From the NCBI GenBank assembly GCA_020086605.1, contig JACBWW010000015.1:20883819-20947818 (forward strand): a stretch of DNA of 64,000 bases, read 5' to 3'. A model generated the notes under the pieces. That model worked only from the letters and a program-made list of their open reading frames with translations, ran no database searches and had not been told where the DNA came from. Position 1 is the stretch's first letter, and each line of letters opens with the position of its first letter. Both the position numbers and the translations under genes were made by a program. Shown piece after piece: positions 31,999-45,200 of the stretch. This stretch comes from Lanius collurio. Lineage: Eukaryota > Chordata > Aves > Passeriformes > Laniidae.

Positions 31999-32371
31999 TA
32001 TTACCAACACAAGTGAGGTCAGTACACAGAGTGGGTCTTGAAAGCCTTCTCGTGTCCAGTGGGGGGATGCTCAGGAGCTGAGGACAACAGGAGACAGAGG
32101 ACTTGTTTGATTTAGATATACCTTTATTTAGAAATAAGGACATAGGATAAGCCACACCTGGACAAGTATGCAAAGATACACACCTGTCAAGAGACAAGTA
32201 TGCAAAGATAGCAGACCCAGCTGAAGCATGTAGCCCATAGACTGGTTTAGGTCCCTGCTCTTCTTGCTTACCTATTTTTGAACAGTCACGTTGTAGGTGT
32301 CTCAGTGTCTTTCCAAGACCCTTTTTGCCCCACCCATTTTTATTATGGTTCATTTTTAGAATTTCAGTGCA
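31999..32371 (-). mobile_element. Candidate solo LTR, minus strand
   Basis: The block can be framed from TGTATTACC to GTGCAACA, that is TG...CA. On the minus strand AATAAA occurs within TTCTAAATAAAGG (near 32131), followed by about 120 bases to the CA end, as in R-U5. Expected target duplications are absent (TTTCTC versus CGCTGG), so the borders or even the class are uncertain. An internal 18-bp direct repeat supports an LTR-like or otherwise mobile origin. Confidence 0.4.
32161..32210 (+). repeat. 18-bp direct repeat, 32-bp period
   Basis: GACAAGTATGCAAAGATA occurs at 32161-32178 and again, identical, at 32193-32210, separated by CACACCTGTCAAGA-type spacer. It lies inside the LTR candidate, in what would be its U3. 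Confidence 0.9.
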
Positions 32372-35300
32372 ACACGCTGGCTGTTATCCCAAATGTACCA
32401 ATTCATTAGAAGTAGAGAAGTCCTGCAAACTCTTCCAAAGGCTGTAAAGTTAAAAATAGTCAAGTGAAGCTTTCCTACCAACTTTTGGCCAGCCATAAAA
32501 ATACCAGATTTCTTCAGCCAGCTTTAGAGGTGGTAGAGGGACATGGGAGAAGTTTTCCAATAAAATTTGGCTCTCCTAATTTTAGAGCTTTTTATATATA
32601 TTTTTTTTCCAATTATGTCCCTTAAGTCTTCACATCTCTCAGGGAATGCCACAGTTGTAAATATTACTGACTGCCGAGATTATTCAATTTATGTTTTCAA
32701 TTTCGCAACTTTTATTCAATTTTTTCTTTCCCTTACTCTACGTCTCTCACTGTTTATTTGTCACACTGTTGCTCACAATCTTTTGAAGGTGTTTTGTAGC
32801 TATAAGTCAACTAGAAAATGGTCAAGCGATATAGCTTTTGAACCTATTTCTCTGAAGACAGCATTTCATCTCTTTTTTTTTGTGTGATCTGAAGTAGGCT
32901 GTGAAGCTTTTTTGATATTTCTATCAATGTGTAGGTCTACATCATACCTCAGCCACTGCAGAGGGCTTTTGCCTTCCCTAAGTCATGCTGAGCTGCTGGA
33001 GAAAGAAGGTTATGTTTAGATCTTATTTGTTTGAAGGGATAAATGTCAATTATTTTAATTCTTCCTGACCTGGTAAATAACCTTGAACCTTCTACAACTA
33101 TATCATGGCAAGTTGAAAATCATATTCTCCCACCTACCTCCTATGCGATGTCTCCCCTTTTTTTGTACAATAATTAGAAATACAGTGGCCAACTATGGAA
33201 AACTGAAAAATTGGTATTATCTTTACCCAAATAAATCACGGGCCATCACTGATAATATTTCTCTGTATCTTTTTAACTTTCTCCTCTATTTCTGCAGCAT
33301 GTCTTGAAGGCTTTTCTGTGGGAATGAGGAACTATGTGTGGCTCATGCTTCTTGTCTTCAAATGAATCCTTGGTAATTAGTGAGTTGGTTCAGCTGACAC
33401 AGTGCATGATGTCAGCAACAGACCAAGTCCAGAACAAGGACACAGGGAAAGAAAATGTCGGTTTAGATTGGATAAATGAGACAATTTATTGATGTAATAA
33501 ATGGACAGTGCTTTCAAAGTAGAGCCTTAAGGTGACGTTCACAACTGGTTCACCTCCTTTTTTTCTCCATTCATCACACTTTGCCTTTTCCAGTCTCTCT
33601 CCAAAATGAGTATGTTCAGTGCTCAAATTGAGAAGTATGGATAGTCCTACATGTTTGGCACTATCCTCTGTATATATCTGAAATAGTAGGGCTCTATAAA
33701 TAATAACCTATGCTGCTAACTCAGCATTTCAGTTAATTTAATGAGACACGTGACAGCCCCACATGCTTTACAGTGCATGTCTAGAAGGAATAGCTTCTTG
33801 TCAGTTCAGCAAAAGTATCTGTGTCTTCCAGCAATATGAGTCTGCTCCAGCCTGGCACTATTTCGAAAACTGGAACTTGGAAAAATATTGAGGTTTTAAA
33901 CAAAACACACCTGAAACCATCAGTTCCTTTGAAATTCTCTTGAGTCATGTTTTGCTGTCACATCAAGCTGCTGACAAAACTTGTTACATCAGATAGTGTC
34001 CAATAGGACCAAAAAACCCTTACATGACGTATGCCAATAGAACTGGATTACGTGTCTTTTTTCTTTTTCATTTTTCCCCCAACAGAGAATGTGCTGTCTT
34101 CCAGCCTGCTGGATGCTCACTTGTCTAGCCTTCTGTAGTCTCCGACTACTTGGAGTAGTCACACATTCTCAGGGTGCTGGGCTTTTTTTTTTTTTCATTC
34201 ATCCCTTCAGTCTGAGCATCTACTCTTGTTTTCCTTTTATTTTATTTTTTTTTTAAAGCTTTTTTTTTAAGTAGCAGTATCAAAGATCTAAGGCTGAAAG
34301 CTGACAAATCCCCTGAGAATATACAAGACAGCTCTTGCAGAGTATTTGCAGTGTGAGGCTGACAGAGCATCTCTCCAGGATGCGTTGTGAATGGGACATG
34401 GGGCTGGGAATCATATTCTGTGGGCATTTTTTAAAGTTGGGGAAGAACCATGACAGGCATCTAATTCCACATTTTTTACACAGCACAAGCCAAAGTATCT
34501 TCAATATTTTCGTATCCAAGAAACCAAATAAACTTCTTTTATTCCAGTCCAGATATTCATGCAAATTAAAGACTCCATGTAATGGGGCAACACATCTGTA
34601 AAATATGTTGCTAAATACCTCTCATATTCACTTAAAACTATTGTTCATTTAATTCCCGGCTTAATAACCCCATTGACATCATACATAAAAAAGGTGTGGA
34701 TTTTTTTTTTCATTCTTGTTCTGCACTTTAGACTTCAGTGTTCATGGTTTAAATGTATTTTGTGTGGAGCCACTGAGGAATAGAAAACAATTTTATATTT
34801 TTTTAGTGGAAACACTGATGCTAGGAATGAAATAATTACAGCAGCTGGAAGCTTTATGAAAAATCCTTTTATCATGGGACTTGCATTAAAGGTCAACAAA
34901 ATCACATCAGTTAAAGCCTCTGAAATTTATCTAGCTCCTGTTCCCTTACACTGGCAACATCTTGCAGTGTCTTCTTTTGTTAACTTGAGGAAATACCCGG
35001 TGTTCATTTTTTCCCCCTCTAAGTATTCTTAAAACCTAACGGATCATTTTTTAATCTTCTTATGGATAAACTAATTAAATCCAGGATCTCTGGTTTCTAG
35101 ACTTGTCACTTGGCTGGGATTAAGTGATAGCTGCATTCAGGATCATTGCAAAGCTGTTGCATGTGTGCAACTGCCCCAGTGGTCCTGGGAAACACAAGAA
35201 CTATTGCAATCTCACCCAAAGTGCATGGGCACAGCAACTCTACCTCATCCTGACTGCCCTCACCTGGCTCAGGTCACTTGGACAGGGCTACTGACTTGGC

Positions 35301-37821
35301 AACACCCTGTTTAGATAGAGTTTAGAGAAACTCTTCACATGATCTAGCAAGACAAAGTACAGCCCATTTTGTGATTCATCTGTTATGGGTGTTAACCTCA
35401 AGCTCTTGCCTTTTCAAGGGAGCCATCACTTCCTGTAACTCAAAGACACTTTTAATAAAATTCAGCACAGTGCATGTAGTAGTTTCTGTAGACTTTCATG
35501 TAGTTCATCAGTCTTTCAGGTAATCCATTATGTTCAGTTGAATTAATCATACCAGGTGTCCCTATTAAAATGCTATTTTAATTTTTCTTCTTATTGCAGA
35601 TTATGGTGTCAGTGTTAAAGCATTCCTTCTACATGCAATAACAATTTGTTATGCTTCAAAATTCTGTTGCTACAGTGGGTAATCATGTAATCACTTTGTG
35701 CCTCAGGTCTTCATCTGTAAGTTGGTAATAATTTTGCTGCTATGGGATGGGAAGGAGCATTGTGAAGATAAACCCATTAACTACTTGGAATGTAAAGGAA
35801 TATTGCAATTAGAGATGCTAGGAAAGATCTTATGAATAAAAAGTGGAGAATTCTTGCTGAAGATACAATGATTTGGAGGACTGAATTCAGATTTTAACAG
35901 GAAAATGAAAAATGGCTTTGAAATTTTTTTTTGTTTTTTGTTTCTTTCTGCTGTGCAAAACCACATACACAGTAAGGAATAAAATGAAGGGTTCATAGAA
36001 ATACTGTGCACATCATATCTCCTTAGACACTGGCTTAGATGCAGTTTAAGGGGGCAAACACAGCTTTGGCCTATGTTAAAACTCTGAACAACGTACAGAT
36101 TTGTTGAAAGTTTCAAGGAATTTGTTTCTTAAAAATCTTTTGCATTAGTTAAATCAATGTGTCAAACTGCAAGATGAAGTTTATGCAGTTTGTTATGAGA
36201 CTTGCACTTTGTTTTATGCCAGTGTTGTCAAATTTATGTCACAAGAAGATTCCAGGTTACCAATGCTGGACATTAAGAAAAATTGCAGTAAAATACACTG
36301 TGCCATAAAAAATGAAATAAAATGTACTCGTTCAGGAGTTTGTCAGAATGGAATGCACTACATTTGTCAGCAAATGATATATGAGGTGGAGTTGAAATGT
36401 CCCAAATATATTTTATTGCTCTTTGGAAGTCTTTGTTTAAAATTCTTAATTTGTGCATAAATGTTTTGTTTCAGGGAGAAAGTCAGAAGAGGAGAAATGA
36501 TGTGACAGGTTTAATTATATTTAAGAGAATACAGATCAAAGCCAAAGAGATAAAAGCTGCAGGTACTTCTTGCAAATCATAAGCACCCTCAAGCATAGTG
36601 CTTCAGAGGTAGGCATCCTGAATTCATGACAGAGGCACAGCTGAAATGGAAATTCTCTATTTACAGTGTTTTATGACCTGTATTGGCTGTTCTTGGCAAG
36701 CCCTGTACTTAGGCAGGCACCAAAATGTCTGGGAACATTCACGAGAAAACAGTAAACCAAACAGTGCCACCTCAGTCAGGGGCTCCAAAATAACCCCCTA
36801 GGGGCAGTACTGCTGTGAGTTGTTTGCAAAGATGGCATTTGACTGTGGGCCAATAAAAATCTTGTATCAACAGATGTAATCAGAACCCCTATGGTGGTAA
36901 TGACTCTGTCACAGTTTTCATTAGCTATTAGGAACTTGGGAGGAATGGGTTTCCCTCACCACTACTTTTTTATATTATTTATTACTAAAACAAAGTTAGC
37001 AAACTACTGCATCTCCTTTTTGAAAGACAATACTTAATAAAGGCAGTGTAAGACAAAACAAGGTCCTGCTAATATTTTAAGCAAAGGTGCATCTCCACAG
37101 TTTTTGCTTCTGTTACTTTGCTCTAAATCCACTAATCTTAAATACTCGGCTCTCCTCAGAGCATTGTTGCTGTATTCCCCCTCCTCAGAGAAAAAGACTC
37201 CATAAGCCTCACACTTCTCCCTGGGAAGTTTCTTCCCACTCTATTCTCCCAGCCTCTGCACTCTGATCCCTCTACACCCAGAGCGCATCCAACTCAAGTT
37301 TCTGGTGGAAATTCCTTCCCTTCTTGAAGAAGGGCCTGGAAAGATATATGTTGCCTCTGCTACAGAAAAAGAAAGAAAGGCATTAGGCTGCCTTGGACTT
37401 GGGGGCGTTTGGTTGAAGGGAAAGCACAAGTCTTTTCTTGGAGGGTAGAAGTCAGGTACCTAGTGTGGTGTTTTGAGGAGGTGGAATCTGTTGTTGGTGC
37501 GTGTGGTTGAGTAAAGCTGCTGTTAGAAACAAGTTGGTATTCAGCATTACCAAAGCAATGTCGGAAGTAACTCAACTCTTAGCTGCTGTCCCGGGTATTT
37601 CTCTTCCTCTCTGCCATTTTTTAGACATAGGGTAGTTCAGTTGACTTCTCCACACATCTGAAAAGCCCACTCAAGACAATGCAATAGAAATGCTCATAAT
37701 CCTCTTAGTTTAGTCCCAGGCTTATAAAAGTCATCACACTAGGAAACAAGGCTGCATGTATTCTGTTTTTTTCTGTTCCTGCTGCTGTTTATAAATATAT
37801 ATGTGGAAGAAGATAATTATA
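32372..37821. other. Unique AT-rich DNA, no gene seen
   Basis: Only short random open frames are present. T-rich tracts near 34180-34270 and 35928-35945 are simple sequence. Nothing else is recognised. Confidence 0.55.
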
Positions 37822-38241
37822 GGGATGGAACACCATTCCTATGAGGAAAGCCTGAGACAGTTGAGGTTGTTCACACAACAGTGGAGAAGTCTGAGGAAAC
37901 ATTATCATGGCCTTTCAGTACATAAAGGGGGCCTACAAGAAAGCTGGAGAGGGAAATCTTACAAGAGTGTACAGTGATAGAACAATGGGGAATGGCTTTA
38001 AACTTAAGAAGGCAGGTTTAGATTGGATATTAGGAAGAAATTCCTTACTGTGCAGATGGTAAGATTCTGCAAAATGTTGCCCAGAAAAGTTTTGAGAACC
38101 CTCAAAGTTCTCAAGGCCAGATTGGATGGGACCCTGAGCTGTCTGGTCCACTGGAAGGTATCCCTGCCCATGGCAGCCAGGAGTTGGAACTAGATGACCT
38201 CTTGGTTCCGTTCCAATCCAAATCATTCTGTGATTCTATGA
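37822..38241 (+). mobile_element. CR1 LINE 3' fragment, plus strand
   Basis: The sequence begins GGGATGGAACACC, then CCTATGAGGAAAG, TGGCCTTTCAGTACATAAAG, a GGCCTACAAGAAAGCTGG block and GGATATTAGGAAGAAATTCC. It goes on with GTTGCCCAGA, AGATTGGATGGGACCCTGAG and TAGATGACCTCTTGG and ends CATTCTGTGATTCTATGA. All of these are CR1 hallmarks in the right order. Confidence 0.93.
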
Positions 38242-41033
38242 CCATGTAAATATCATGTTTGGTAAGTGCTGTCACATGTTCATGCAGTCCCTTGAAATCT
38301 ATACAAGACTGAATGGGTTTTTTTTTTCACACAGCAGACTATACTCAACAGGGAGTAATGGTATTGCTGGAAAAGGTATTCATAGCTTTCTGGGCACTAA
38401 GGACTTGTAAACTTCAATTAAAAAAATTCTGAGTGCTTCTTGGAATTATTTGCATGCATTGCATGTGCAGTGATAAGAGCGTGTCAGAGACATACGAAAC
38501 ACACCAGTGCGTGTAGGTACCCTGGATCACATAAACTGCCACGTCAAGGCTAATGCACATAGACCTATTGATCTGTTATTACAGGTTAGACCAGCTCATC
38601 TAAAGAGTAATGAAACTGTGTAGCCTTGAAGCAAACACATTCAGAGTGGTGCCAGTGGAGTCTGTGTCAGAATCCACCTCTTGTTTTCTCACAGAGCAAT
38701 AAATCAATTTCATTACAAACTGGCCAGAGAAAACCATGGATAGACTAGAGGACCATAGATGTTATGATCTTGCACTCTTTTCACATAGGAGAGAGTGATT
38801 TAATACATATAATTTTGGTAAAGGTTTGTTCAACTCTCTGCAAAATTTGGTGCTTGTCCAGAGTGTTCTATGCTGCTTCTCAAAGGCCTCTTTTTGTTAT
38901 TCATGTTTATGCCCAGGGGCACTATCTAGTCATTTGAACATTTATAACTGAGCGGGAGAAAAAGGATCAATCTTTGTGATATTTTTAGTAGTACTTATTT
39001 GCGGCAGTCATCCTGGAGAGAGGTTGTTATATGGCATATCAATACCACTGGTTGTGAAGAATGTGAAGGTGCATGAAAATGAAAGCTCTAGGAATTTTAT
39101 GAAGTAGAACTGATAGGGATCACTTCCAGTATCAGACAAGAACATTTTTTACATGTGCTCTTAGAAAACATTGAAAAGAACTTCAGAAGCGTGTGGTACT
39201 TTTAATGTAGCTTTTCCAGACACTACGAGGTAAAAAGTTGTGTGCACAAACTTTGAGTGGCAAAATACATACTGCAACCATATAATAGATAAAAGGCATG
39301 TGTGTGTAAGCAAACACAATATATCAAACTGCTGTGTTTCCACAGGGAGGCTGTCCAGGTTTATATAAGAGGATGTTTTTTTATCTTCTATATCTAATCA
39401 ACTGAAGAAAGGAGGGAGTATTTATACATAAAGAGTAGGGCACACTTCATGTACACAGACTATACTTTCCTGTCTACATCTAGAGCATACACGTTGAATA
39501 ACTTCTGCAGCTCCAAATTTACATAACAATGTAACTAAAGCTATTAGCCACAGCTTACAACTTCAAACCAACATTTTAGAATCTCTGAAGCACAAACAAT
39601 TTTTTTAAATCTGTGTGAAAACCTGCATTTTCACAGTCCCTTTGGGTTTAACCTTCTGTAATCAATACGAGCTTTTCCCCTGTCTCTCCACTCACTGACA
39701 GCATCAGGAAGGCTAAGGCTTTGGCTTTGTGTCATATTTAGAAAAGACTTATCCTTCTTTTTTTTTCTAGAAGGTGTCAGAGGAGGTAAAATGGTATTTC
39801 CAAGTTCTTGTCAATGCCAAAAATTCCCTTTCTCAAGTACCTTACTGGCCATAGGGTGAGAGATAAGAAAAAGCCTGGAGTGTGGGGCTTCAGAGTAAGT
39901 GCCAGCAGAATGCTCCATGGGACTGCCTGTGCTCAGCATTTCTCATTCCCAAGTCCACTGGGACATATAGTCCTTAAAGCCCTTAAACCTCTTTAAGACT
40001 GCCCAGCTGTTTTGCAGGCACAGCCTCAAAGACTTAAAAGTCGTGGTGTACAATGTGGATTTTAGAGCAAAACCGAGATCCAAGCCTGTGGTGACTTGAA
40101 TGCACGGATATGCTACAAGAGATTTCTAAGAAGCAACACTTGCTGCAGAAAACTTTCCTAAATACAAGTAGATAAGAGTTAAATATGTACATCACTGAGT
40201 ACTTTTTCACCTCTATTATAAGACATCCATAAATTACATTTCCTGAAAACAAAGGGAGCACATGGATTTATTATTTTCTCATAAAAGCAAGAACGTCTGA
40301 AATAAAGTGTCACAGCCACAGTCCATTTACTGACAGTGCTAAAATTTCTAGTAAACCTTTTTCCTCCACTCTATCCTTATAATTTACATAATGGAGCACT
40401 ACTCCTAATTGTTCAGAATCCCTACTCCAAAGGAGCTGAACAAATGAATGTCTGGAAGTGTTGAAAATACTTTTTTCCCCATAAAACAATGATGTTAAAA
40501 AAAGGTATTATATATTTAGGAAAATAGTTTTAGTTCAATGGTGTTTCTCACACAGAAATTGTTTCAACAAAAGGTTTCCAGCCACTCACTGCAAATGAGT
40601 ATGTGAATGCTTAAATTAAAAATAGGGCAAATCCTCCAATTAACCAGTGGAATTACAGCCAAAGCAACAAACCCTTTGTTTAAATAATGCTGTCAGAGCA
40701 AAAGGTCTTTGACTATAAACCACAGTATCTTTCTATTTGCAAAGTTTTCTGTTGGGTGGAAGGGGATGGGGGTGGGTGTGTGTGAAGGAAAGGAAATACC
40801 AGCTCTAGGATGAAATAAAAAAACATATAGTTTTCAAATGTGAAAAATAAAAGCATAATTTTCAGAAGACAGTTAAATGCAAGAAGAGGACCAGCCCCCA
40901 TCTTTAGGCAGATAGGGAGGTGCAGTTACAGTAATGCTGTGCACTTGGCTAGACGATGTAATGTAACAGCATGCAGAAATACCACAGATTTTATTACTGG
41001 TGTTGAATGGCACTACATCCAGTCACTAAAAAG
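38242..41033. other. Unique DNA, no gene seen
   Basis: No coding region or repeat family recognised. A G/T-rich stretch (about 40752-40785) is low complexity. Confidence 0.55.
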
Positions 41034-41309
41034 GTTCCCCAAGGCTTGGTATTGGGGCCAGTCCTGTTTGATATCTTTGCTAATCTGGGTGAGGGGATAG
41101 AGTGCAGCCTCAGTAAGTTTGCAGATGACAGCAAGTTGGGTGGGAATGTCAATCTGCTGAAGGGCAGGAAGGCTCTGCAGGGGGATCTGGACAGGCTGGG
41201 TCAATCGGCTGAGATCAGTGGAATGAGGTTCAACAAGACCAAGTGCCCAGGCAGCACTACAGGCTGGGGACAGGGTGGCTGGGAAGCTGCCCAGTGGAAA
41301 AGGACCTGA
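41034..41309 (+). pseudogene. CR1 ORF2 reverse transcriptase fragment
   Basis: Read in the frame of 41007, the product contains [15 protein letters not shown] and, further on, [16 protein letters not shown] (41118-41129) is the RT catalytic motif of CR1-type elements. A DLDRL segment and RFNKTKC follow, as in the CR1 RT thumb. The copy lacks the endonuclease and most of the RT, and the frame degenerates after about 41250. It cannot make a functional enzyme. Confidence 0.85.
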
Positions 41310-41395
41310 GGTGCTGGTCAACAGTGGCTGAACATGAGCCAGGGTGTGCCCAGGTGGCCAAGAAGGCCAATGGCTTCCTGGGTTGTGTCAGGAAT

Positions 41396-41697
41396 TGTTG
41401 CAATGGGGATAACTTGCAACAAGAACTTTCGGCAAGATGAGTAGGAAGGAAATATGAAGGGATATTTTTTAGATGTTGATGGATATTTATTTCCCTCCAG
41501 CCTCTTCATGGCCAAGGGTCCATGGCCGACTGACCTCACAATCATGAGACTATCCCCTTCTTCCCGAGCCCGAGGAGCCCCCAAAAACCAATCAGAAGGC
41601 AGGCACAGGCCACACTGACATGGGAACAGGGGCAGGGGCAGACTCGTACACTGCAGGGTTCCTCCCTCCGGGACCTCTGGGGAGAGGTGCCTCAACA
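41396..41697 (-). mobile_element. Solo LTR, short (302 bp) family A, copy 2, inside CR1
   Basis: Ends are TGTTGCAATGG and CCTCAACA. Perfect 6-bp duplications AGGAAT flank it (41390-41395 and 41698-41703) and exactly rebuild the CR1 sequence around GGAATAGTGTGGCC. On the minus strand there is a CCAAT-box inverse at 41588-41592 and AATAAA at 41486-41491. Its length and motifs match the copy at 10095. It is a typical product of recombination between two LTRs of a class II provirus. Confidence 0.93.
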
Positions 41698-42286
41698 AGG
41701 AATAGTGTGGCCAGCAGGACCAGAGAAGGGATTGTACCCCTGCACTCAGCACCTGTGAGGCTACACTTCAAGGGCTGTGTCCAGTTTTGTGCCCCTCACT
41801 GCAAGAAGGACATGGAGGTGCTGGAGTGAGTGCAGAGAAGGCAATGGAGCTGGTGAAAAGTGTGGAGGGAATTTCTGTGAGGAGTGGCTGAGAGAGTTTG
41901 GATTGTTAGCCTGGTGTCCTTATCCGTCTCTACAACTCTGAAAGGAGGTTCTAGTAACCTAGAACCTAGATTGACTGTAGATCAATCTCTTCTCCCAAGC
42001 AAATAGTGACAGGATGAGACAAAATTGCCTCAAGCTGCCAATTCTTAAGCTGCCTTTACCAGGGGAAGTCCAGGTTGAACATCAGGAAGAATTTATTCAC
42101 TGAAATGATTGTCAGGCATTGGAAAAGGCTGCTCAGGGAAGTGATGAAGCTACAACCCCTGGAAGTGTTGAAGAAAAAGCTGGATGTGGCACTTAGTGTC
42201 ATGGTCTAGTTAACATGGTGGGGGTTCAAGCAAAGCTTGGACTTGATATTCTTGGAGGTCCTTTCCAACTTTAATGATTCTATGAT

Positions 42287-45200
42287 TATTAATAGTAGTT
42301 AATTTACATAATGAATGAACTCACTAGTCCTTTTTAAGCAGGATATAATGCTTACTGCAGTGGGAGAGCCTCACCCTGGCTCTTTGTTTCAGTGTGACCT
42401 TCTTCCCTGTGCTGTGCAGGGATAACTGTCGTGTAGACAAAAGTACAATTCCCTGGTGGTTAAAGAGGTTGTAAGGGTTGATGCAGTCCTCTTCTAAGCA
42501 AATGCCCCAGCACATCATGGATCATGGATCATGGATCTTAACTTTTGCTGTTGGAAAGAATCAATTCTGGTACGAGCAGTGCACAAGCACTGAGGGATGC
42601 TGGTTTATGGCGACAGCTGTGCTGCCTGCTCTACTTGATCCTAGACCATGGAGTTTTGGAGTATTACAGCCACACATAGGTTCACCCAGGGATAACACTC
42701 ATCTGCTAATAAACAGTGTAAATTATAAATATGCTACTTGAAGGCTTTCTAGTAACAAAATTAATGCCACTTTAACAAAGAAAAACCAGCAAAACTGGCA
42801 TGCAGTGCAAAGCAAGAAGGTATGTCCTACCTTTCCCAGGAAAATGAGCTTTATCCTGTGTGCTCTGCTGGATCTTTGAGAAAATACAAAGCATTCCTGG
42901 TAAATCCTGACAAGCTTGCTTAGACTCTCAGAAAGTCTCTTTCTATGATAAAGAAGCTTTGATAACAAAGCTGTGTTATGCGTATAACACAGAAGAAAAA
43001 GAGTCTTTGCTATACCTAAGGTCTTTAAGATACAAAAATTTTGTAAAACTCACTGAAAAATGATGTCTGGCAGCAAGTACATTATTTGCAGCTTTTTCAG
43101 AGCTATTGGGGCTCCTTGAGTAAATGCTTAGAGCATCTGAGCAGCTTTAGGAATATATATTATTTAAGACATAGGGTAGCCACTGCAGGCTAATGAATAA
43201 TATTAATTCTATTTTAAAATAGTGGTTTTATCCCGTGTTTTTATCCAGTTCTCTGGCCATGCATTTAGAACTGCTGCTGGACTAGGAATGTCACATTAGT
43301 GACTGTGGGAGGTGGATGTCACTGTGAGCACAATGTGTTCAGGGCATTGCAACACTGGGCTGCAGCCTGAGAACGCTGCAGGTAAGTTAAACATCTGTCT
43401 TAAGGAGCTAGAAAATTATCTGAGCCTCCATGATTGGGATATCCTAATTTTAATGAAATACCTGAATGTCATTTGTATGATTATGGGAAGGCATTATCAT
43501 CACAAACAAACAGAACAGATTTGTTTGAGAGTATCAGAGTTTTCTTTTTTCTTTAGAAATCCATTCTTTGGGAGTCCTAACATCCTGCATGGTTTAATTT
43601 TTAAGGCAATTCTTTCTATAGTTCTCCTGCTGTCGCTGTAACAATGCAAAGCAGTGATTAAGTAGATATTTCCTGCTGGCTAAGACTCCTCTGTGATATG
43701 CTCTGGGATTGAATGTCATTCTATTTTTAAATGTTGGGCAATTACCGAGCAATAATTTAAATCTGAGAAATGCAATAATGTTAAAATGAAAAAAAAAAAT
43801 ATACAGTGTTCTAGTTGCAGTACAATAGCTAAAGCAAATAGAGATTTTCACATTCTGTAGCAAAAAGTTAATGGTATTTAATATGAGAGAAAAACACATG
43901 GATTTTGAATTAGATTATGAGTATCTACACTTGGCTATTTGTGGTGCACACAGAAAAACATCTTTGTGATATTCACAGTTCTGGAAGTTTCCTTGAAAAA
44001 TGTTTTGTTTCTTTAGCTATATTTAAAGCAATGATGTTGAAAGAGTGAATCACTACTTGCATAAAAATATCTGTAGGAATAGTTGATACACCCAGTTATT
44101 TCACTAGCACTCAGATAGCAGTTCAGACGAAGAGGAGGCACTGGAGCTGCAGTAAGAACAAAAATTATTATTTATAAGAACATGTCACAAAATAATCCTT
44201 AAAAGTGCTGAAAATACAGAAAAGTTCTAGACATACACGACCTAGAAGTATCAGCCATGTTATAAATGTATATAAGGTTTAGATAATAGGGTGGGAGATT
44301 GACTATTGAGGCAACCATAACAAAGAGGTAAAACAGATTCAGGGAGTTCTTCACTTCTCCTAGTGCTGTTGATGTGGCATCTTGGCAGGTTAGCACTGAC
44401 AGGAAGTGCTAGGCTTCTTACTTCATGTCCTAGCATTGTTGGAATTAGAAAATGTGTCTGTGAGCATATATTTATACAGAAAAATATATAAATATATATC
44501 AAAGAATTAACTGCCTGGAAGAAAATGATCATAGCATTAGAGTTTTTTACTCCCACAGTGCTACCCAAGTAATCAGAGGGTTCAGCAGCAATACTGAAAT
44601 TCCTTTCAGCTCATCATTAACCCTTTTCATTTGACATTCCCAGCAATTAACCTCCGTGCCCTGACACAAAGCGTCACAGTGGGTGACAGAGACCACTGCC
44701 AGCCCTAAAGCTACTTGTGCCAAGGACTCTGGCAGTGGTGTGCCCCAGTCTGAGCACTGTGGAGGTCGGGGCTCAGGATCCTGGTTCTGTTGTTAACCTT
44801 CAGCTCTGCTCCCTGTGCTGCCCTCCCCTTTCCCCCCCATGTCTACCTTGCCCATTTAGGCAGTGGTTTGCTCATGGGCATGCTCATGTTGCTGCATCAG
44901 TGGCTGTGCTCTCTGTGCTGTCCTACCTCACTCCCCTCCTTCCTTGTCAAGGCCTGCAGCTGATAATGCAATATAAAGAGAGAACTCATGATAATTTTTT
45001 TCTGAGCTCAACTTTTATTTTCTGAATTATTTAGATTTCGTTATGCATCTGTAAATAGGGTGAAATCTACAATTCAAAGCAATAAAGAAGAAAGAAGTGT
45101 GAATTTTTCCCTGATGCCTGAAGCTTCACTGTTCTTCGCTCCTTTGGGCTGGGTGGGTGATACCTTCCAGCTGGAGCTGGTGAAACTGGGCACTTACCTG

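Larger units (their letters stand above)
41034..42286 (+). mobile_element. CR1 LINE, 3' part including end of ORF2, interrupted by an LTR
   Basis: The copy starts in ORF2 (CCCCAAGGCTTGGTATTGGG). It runs through the coding end, is interrupted at 41396-41697, resumes with AGTGTGGCCAGCAGGACC, and continues through the 3' untranslated region to TTCCAACTTTAATGATTCTATGATT. The rejoined order of CR1 landmarks is normal, which shows that the LTR inserted later. Without the insert the copy is about 950 bases. Confidence 0.92.
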
